Shown here in pieces: positions 5,118 to 8,525 of a stretch of 8,525 nucleotides of DNA. A program made the translations under genes and the position numbers. How positions within the stretch are numbered: position 1 is the stretch's first letter; each line of letters starts with the position of its first letter. The stretch comes from Planctomycetaceae bacterium. GTDB taxonomy: Bacteria > Planctomycetota > Phycisphaerae > Phycisphaerales > SM1A02. The notes beneath the pieces are model-generated. The model saw only the letters and a program-made list of their open reading frames with translations, was not told the DNA's origin and ran no database searches. The stretch lies in NCBI GenBank assembly GCA_947459855.1, contig CANHFL010000027.1:1-8525 (forward strand), written 5' to 3'.

Positions 5118-7472
5118 ATGCACGATCACGACGAGGGGAACGCGCGCGGCGCCTGGCCGCTGGCGCTGGTGGCTGCCGTGGCGACGACGGCCGCGATCCT
5201 GGCGGCGCAGGCACTGATGCCGGGCGCGGACGGTGCCGCGATGCCCGGCGCGCGTGCCGACGGCGTGGCCTGCCTGACCGGGACGGTCGCCACGGAGCCT
5301 CGCACCGAGGAGGAAGGTCCCGACGAGCTGGCACGCCTGGCGCGCCACGACCATGGATGGCGGTTCACGCTGGACGTGGATGGTGCGGCGGATGCCGATG
5401 GTGCGTCCACGAGCACCCGCGCCGTGGTGTCGGTGCGCGTCGACGAGGAAGGTGCGCGTCCGCATCGCGGCGATCGCGTGACCGTCACGGGCAGGTGGAG
5501 GGCACCACGCGCGCCGCCCGATCCGGCGGCGAGCGAATCCGGGAGCGATGGGTCGGTCGACGTGCCACGTGCATCGTTGGTGGTGGTCGACCCGGTGTCG
5601 CGCACGGGGCCGGCCGCGTGGTTGCGCCGTGCGCGCGCGGCGGCGAACGACGCACTGCGCCGCGCGATGCCGGGATGGTGCGGTGCATCGGCACGCGCCT
5701 TGGTGCTGGCGATGACCACGGGCGTGCGCGATCCCGGGCTGACGGCGCCGGCCGCGGAATTCCGTGCGGCAGGCATGAGCCATGTCCTGGCGATCAGTGG
5801 GTTCAACGTCGCGGTACTGGTGGCGGCGGCGGCGGCGTGCGCCGCGCTGTGCGGTGCCCGAGCATGGCAACGATCAATAGTCGCGGCGGCGGTCGCGGGG
5901 GTGTTCCTGGCGTTCACCGAACCCGAGGTCAGCGTGGTCCGCGCGGGGCTCGGCGCAGGGTTGGCGGCCGTCGTCGGCCTGCGCGGCGGTCGCGCGCGCG
6001 GGCTGGGGACGATGGGGGCGGTTGCGTGCGTGACGCTTGTCCTGGATCCCGGCGCCGCGTGCAGTCCCGGCTTCCAGCTGAGCTTCGGCGTCGTCGCGGC
6101 GCTGCTGGTGCTTGCGGGCCCGGCGGCCGCGCGCTGGGATACGCGCATCGACGCGGCGTGGCGCGCCTGGCGCGGGCGTCCGATGGATGAACGTGCGGCC
6201 ATCGTGCGCGGCGCACTGGCCGAGGCGCTCGTCTCGTCGTTGGTCGCATGGACGGTCAGCACGCCGATCGCGCTTTGGCACGGTGCATCGGTGGCCATGC
6301 TTGCCGCCCCGCTCAGCGTGCTGACGATGCCGCTGGCGGCCGCGGTCACCGTCGCCGGCGCGATCGCGATGGTGATCGGTTCGGTCCCGACGATCGGGCC
6401 GATGCTGGCCAGCGCACCAGGCGCATGCGCCGGCGCGGCGGCGACGGCGCTGCAGTGGATCGCCGCGGCAGCGACCGATTTCCCGGGTGCGACGTGGTGG
6501 GTCGGCCGCCAGCCGGGATGGGTGGTGCTGGTCGGTGCCGGATCGGCATGGTTCGCATGGGGCGCTGCGCACCGCGGCGCGCGCGCCGCCGCATGGGCCG
6601 TGCTTGCGCTCATCGCGGCGCTCACGTGGTCGGGAATGGCCTTGCCGGCCGGCCAACCCGTCCAGCCAGGCGAGCTTCGCATCGAGGCAATCGACGTGGG
6701 CAACGGACGCTGCATCCTGGCACGCACCGCCGACGCAGCCATCCTCTACGACGCCGGTGCGAACGGCTCGGACTCGGCGGGCAGCATGCGGATCGTTCCG
6801 GCACTGGCCGCGCGTGGCGTGCGGCACCTGGATGCGCTGTTCCTGTGCCGACCGCGCCTGGGAAACGTGTCCGGGGTGCCGGAGGTGCTGGACGCCGTGC
6901 CGGTCGGCGTCGTGGTGGCCGATGCCTCGACCGCGCGCCAGCTGCGGATCGCGAGGGAAGGCGTCGCGGCCATGGTCCAGGGTGCGATCGATCGCCGCGG
7001 CGTCGCGGTGCAGGCCATCGATGCGCCGATGGACCTGGCGTTCCGCCGACTGTGCGTGACGGTGCAGCCGATGCGTGCGCCCGCCGCAGGCGAGCGCATG
7101 CCGACGGGGCTCTGTCTCCGGGTGCGCGATCGCGACGCGACCGCGGTGCGCGCCGCCGCCGTGATCATGGGCGACGTCGAACCCGACGCACTGGACGCGG
7201 CCTGCCCCGCGCTGGCGCCGGCCGCCGCCATGGAGCTACCGAGCCACGGTGCGTGGAGGCCCGATCTGGTCGGCGCCGTGCGCCTGGTGCGGCCGGAGGC
7301 GATCGTGCAACCCGCCGACCGCATGCGACTCGAGCATGATCGCTGGGCCGCGATGCTCACGGGCGCGCATCGTGGCATCACCGCACGTGATGGCTCGCTC
7401 CGGGTCGACATCCAGCCTGATGGTCACCCGCGCTGCTGGCACTGGGCCGGCGAGCGGTGGATCCGGTTCTGA
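5118..7472 (+). CDS. comEC: ComEC/Rec2 family DNA-uptake channel protein with degenerate metallo-beta-lactamase-like domain
   Basis: ComEC is the inner-membrane channel that brings single-stranded DNA into the cell in natural transformation. The 784 residues follow the family order. There is one N-terminal membrane segment (12-33) and an OB-fold-like region (about 48-158, with VACLTGTVATEP and GDRVTVTGRW). The competence domain (about 190-510) has the signature AAGMSHVLAISGFNVAVL (217-234), VRAGLGAGL (274-282), SPGFQLSFGVVAALL (316-330) and several membrane segments. The C-terminal part (518-784) is metallo-beta-lactamase-like, with IDVGNGRC, ILYDAG and VIMGDVE, but the metal-binding segment that usually reads like SHPDADHIGG is CRPRLGNVSGV (577-587) and the later HHGS is SHGA (709-712). 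Metal-dependent nuclease activity is therefore unlikely. No lysine occurs in the protein. An in-frame TAG at 5106 fixes the start region, and no Shine-Dalgarno is seen. Function in uptake is inferred from family alone. Confidence 0.92.
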   Translation: MHDHDEGNARGAWPLALVAAVATTAAILAAQALMPGADGAAMPGARADGVACLTGTVATEPRTEEEGPDELARLARHDHGWRFTLDVDGAADADGASTSTRAVVSVRVDEEGARPHRGDRVTVTGRWRAPRAPPDPAASESGSDGSVDVPRASLVVVDPVSRTGPAAWLRRARAAANDALRRAMPGWCGASARALVLAMTTGVRDPGLTAPAAEFRAAGMSHVLAISGFNVAVLVAAAAACAALCGARAWQRSIVAAAVAGVFLAFTEPEVSVVRAGLGAGLAAVVGLRGGRARGLGTMGAVACVTLVLDPGAACSPGFQLSFGVVAALLVLAGPAAARWDTRIDAAWRAWRGRPMDERAAIVRGALAEALVSSLVAWTVSTPIALWHGASVAMLAAPLSVLTMPLAAAVTVAGAIAMVIGSVPTIGPMLASAPGACAGAAATALQWIAAAATDFPGATWWVGRQPGWVVLVGAGSAWFAWGAAHRGARAAAWAVLALIAALTWSGMALPAGQPVQPGELRIEAIDVGNGRCILARTADAAILYDAGANGSDSAGSMRIVPALAARGVRHLDALFLCRPRLGNVSGVPEVLDAVPVGVVVADASTARQLRIAREGVAAMVQGAIDRRGVAVQAIDAPMDLAFRRLCVTVQPMRAPAAGERMPTGLCLRVRDRDATAVRAAAVIMGDVEPDALDAACPALAPAAAMELPSHGAWRPDLVGAVRLVRPEAIVQPADRMRLEHDRWAAMLTGAHRGITARDGSLRVDIQPDGHPRCWHWAGERWIRF

Positions 7473-7485
7473 GCGAACGAGCGCC

Positions 7486-8525
7486 TCACTTGGGCGGTGC
7501 GGCCGCGGCCGCCGGGATCACCAGCGCCTGCTCCAGCACGACCAGGTCGCCGGCGGGATCGCCGTCCGCGGCCAGGAGCTCCAGCTCGAACGGCCCGGGC
7601 GGCACGGCGATGCACCAGTCCGCGCGGGTGTTCGCGGTGTCGAACCGCTGTCGCGCCAGTTCCTTGCCGGCCGCACGCAGCACCAGTTCGGTCGCACCGA
7701 CGGAGCGGACGCGTTCCGGCCGCTCGACGCGCGCGACGAGGCGACCGCCGTTCGGCACGCCCGCGTAGCGCAGGAGCACCGGGCCCTCGATGGTCAGCGG
7801 CGCGACGTCCAGCGCCCATTCGCCTGTTTCCGCCAAAGGGGGGCGGTTTGCGTAGCGCATGCCGGCGGCATCCGACGCATCGGATGCGGTGCACTCGATC
7901 GACCCGAGCGGCACGACCGATCCCGGCAGGCCCCGAACGCCCAGCACGAAGTTGCGCGGCAGCGTCACGGGCGGGTCCCCAGGACCGCTCCCGCCCAGGC
8001 GCAGGAAGTCGGTGTTCATCCACGAGGCGCGGGCCGAGTCGATCACCGAACCGTCGGCCATCCAGGCGCGCACACCCGAAGCAGGCGCGGCCGGCGCGAC
8101 GAACGAGATCGCGCGGATGCGTTCCCAGGGCAACTGCACTGCGTCCTTGCTCCCCGTGCGCTCGACCGACACGCCCGCCGAGGCGATCGCCGTCACGATG
8201 CCATCGACACGGTCGCCATTGCGCAGCAGCACCGCGTCGGCGTCCGTGGCGGCAGCGGGAACACCGCCATCCAGCACGATCGCGCGCACGCCCTCGGCCG
8301 TGATCGTGCGGTCCGGCAGCCATACGCTCTTCCAGATCGCGGCGCCGCCCTTCGTCGAGAGTTCACCGTGGATCCGCTGGCCGTCGGCCAGGAGCAGCGT
8401 GCCGGGCATCTCGCGGACCGCGGCCGCGCGGCCATCGACCAGCAGCGCGGCGACGCTGGATGGATCGGGAACCGCATCCGTGGGCTGGACCGCGACAGGG
8501 TCGCCGTTGAACTCGAAAGCACGCA
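7486..8525 (-). CDS. Unrecognised protein with three similar beta-rich units and a C-terminal beta-sandwich-like region (5' end outside window)
   Basis: The frame is open from the right edge to TGA at 7486-7488, giving 345 residues with the N-terminus missing. The ATG at 8407-8409 is probably internal, because the 38 codons before it continue the same style of protein (for example VAALLVDGRAAAVREM). Numbering from base 8523, residues 41-86, 97-144 and 151-200 look like three copies of one unit: a hydrophobic strand, a DG or NGD turn, more strands, and a closing hydrophobic strand, as in small SH3-like or Sm-like barrels. Residues 235-336 (EWALDVAPLTIEGPVLLRYA to GDLVVLEQALVI) look like a beta-sandwich and recall NPCBM-type carbohydrate-binding domains, a weak resemblance. 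The tail is Ala/Pro-rich. No catalytic motif is seen. A signal peptide may lie outside the window; large secreted proteins of this style are common in planctomycetes (inference). It converges on comEC with 13 bp between stops. Confidence 0.8.
   Translation of the reverse strand, partial: RAFEFNGDPVAVQPTDAVPDPSSVAALLVDGRAAAVREMPGTLLLADGQRIHGELSTKGGAAIWKSVWLPDRTITAEGVRAIVLDGGVPAAATDADAVLLRNGDRVDGIVTAIASAGVSVERTGSKDAVQLPWERIRAISFVAPAAPASGVRAWMADGSVIDSARASWMNTDFLRLGGSGPGDPPVTLPRNFVLGVRGLPGSVVPLGSIECTASDASDAAGMRYANRPPLAETGEWALDVAPLTIEGPVLLRYAGVPNGGRLVARVERPERVRSVGATELVLRAAGKELARQRFDTANTRADWCIAVPPGPFELELLAADGDPAGDLVVLEQALVIPAAAAAPPK
7924..8403 (-). repeat. Three diverged protein-level repeats in the unrecognised gene
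   Basis: The units lie at about 8403-8266, 8235-8092 and 8073-7924. Each opens with a related phrase (TLLLADGQRIHG, AVLLRNGDRVDG, VRAWMADGSVID) and closes near a hydrophobic strand (VRAIVLDG, IRAISFVA, VLGVRGLPG). The similarity is visible in protein only; the DNA copies have diverged. Confidence 0.5.

Noticed and set aside
5118..7472. A trpD-comEC functional link
   Set aside because: The genes are adjacent on one strand, but no known pathway joins tryptophan synthesis to DNA uptake and comEC has its own candidate -10, so adjacency alone is not evidence.
7473..7485. Possible bidirectional terminator between comEC and the convergent gene
   Set aside because: The gap is only 13 bp, with no stem-loop and no T-run. 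No intrinsic terminator was found anywhere in the window.
7499..7514. GC-rich palindromic run (GCGGCCGC and neighbours) near the end of the minus-strand gene, as a possible terminator
   Set aside because: It encodes an alanine-rich tail, lies inside the gene, and is not followed by a T-run on either strand.
1..8525. tRNA, rRNA, riboswitch, CRISPR, insertion sequence, attachment site or replication origin
   Set aside because: No cloverleaf-like segment, regularly spaced repeats, transposase motifs, terminal repeats or A/T-rich origin-like region was seen; nearly all the sequence is explained by protein genes.

Overview
The window is very GC-rich bacterial DNA (roughly 70% GC by eye), densely coding on both strands, with ordinary chromosomal housekeeping genes and no sign of a mobile element, RNA gene or CRISPR array. 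The gene set and sequence style suggest Planctomycetota, perhaps class Phycisphaerae: an exported SOUL protein, a variant PRPP-binding loop in TrpD, an Lgt with an enlarged internal loop, and an unrecognised protein with repeated beta-rich units. This placement is inference, because no marker gene is present.

Layout. Minus strand, 1-2134: two aldehyde dehydrogenase (ALDH) family genes in one operon. The upstream gene (641-2134) is a complete canonical enzyme. The downstream gene (612 to the left edge) is a divergent paralogue whose key cofactor and oxyanion residues are replaced. Together they look like an ALDH16 enzyme split into two polypeptides. Plus strand, 2239-3060: an exported SOUL/heme-binding family protein, divergent from the ALDH operon. 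Minus strand, 3002-3964: lgt, prolipoprotein diacylglyceryl transferase, whose 3' end overlaps the SOUL gene tail to tail by 59 bp. Plus strand, 4009-7472: trpD (anthranilate phosphoribosyltransferase) followed 38 bp later by comEC (DNA-uptake channel). lgt and trpD are divergent, with only 44 bp between their start codons. Minus strand, 7486 to the right edge: an incomplete gene for an unrecognised protein with three similar beta-rich units and a C-terminal beta-sandwich-like region, 13 bp from the end of comEC. No stretch over 300 bases lacks a gene; the longest gap is the 104 bp between the ALDH and SOUL genes.

The genes do not form one pathway. They cover aldehyde oxidation, a possible exported heme binder, lipoprotein lipidation, tryptophan synthesis and DNA uptake.

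The most interesting non-coding signal concerns gene starts. Four genes that begin a transcript or follow a gap (the canonical ALDH, lgt, trpD, comEC) lack a Shine-Dalgarno sequence, and each has a TANNNT hexamer ending 6-7 bases before the start codon. That is the spacing expected for leaderless mRNAs. The SOUL gene and the second ALDH gene instead have GGAG-type ribosome binding sites and no such hexamer. Other points of note are the degenerate metal-binding motif in ComEC and the complete absence of lysine from its 784 residues.
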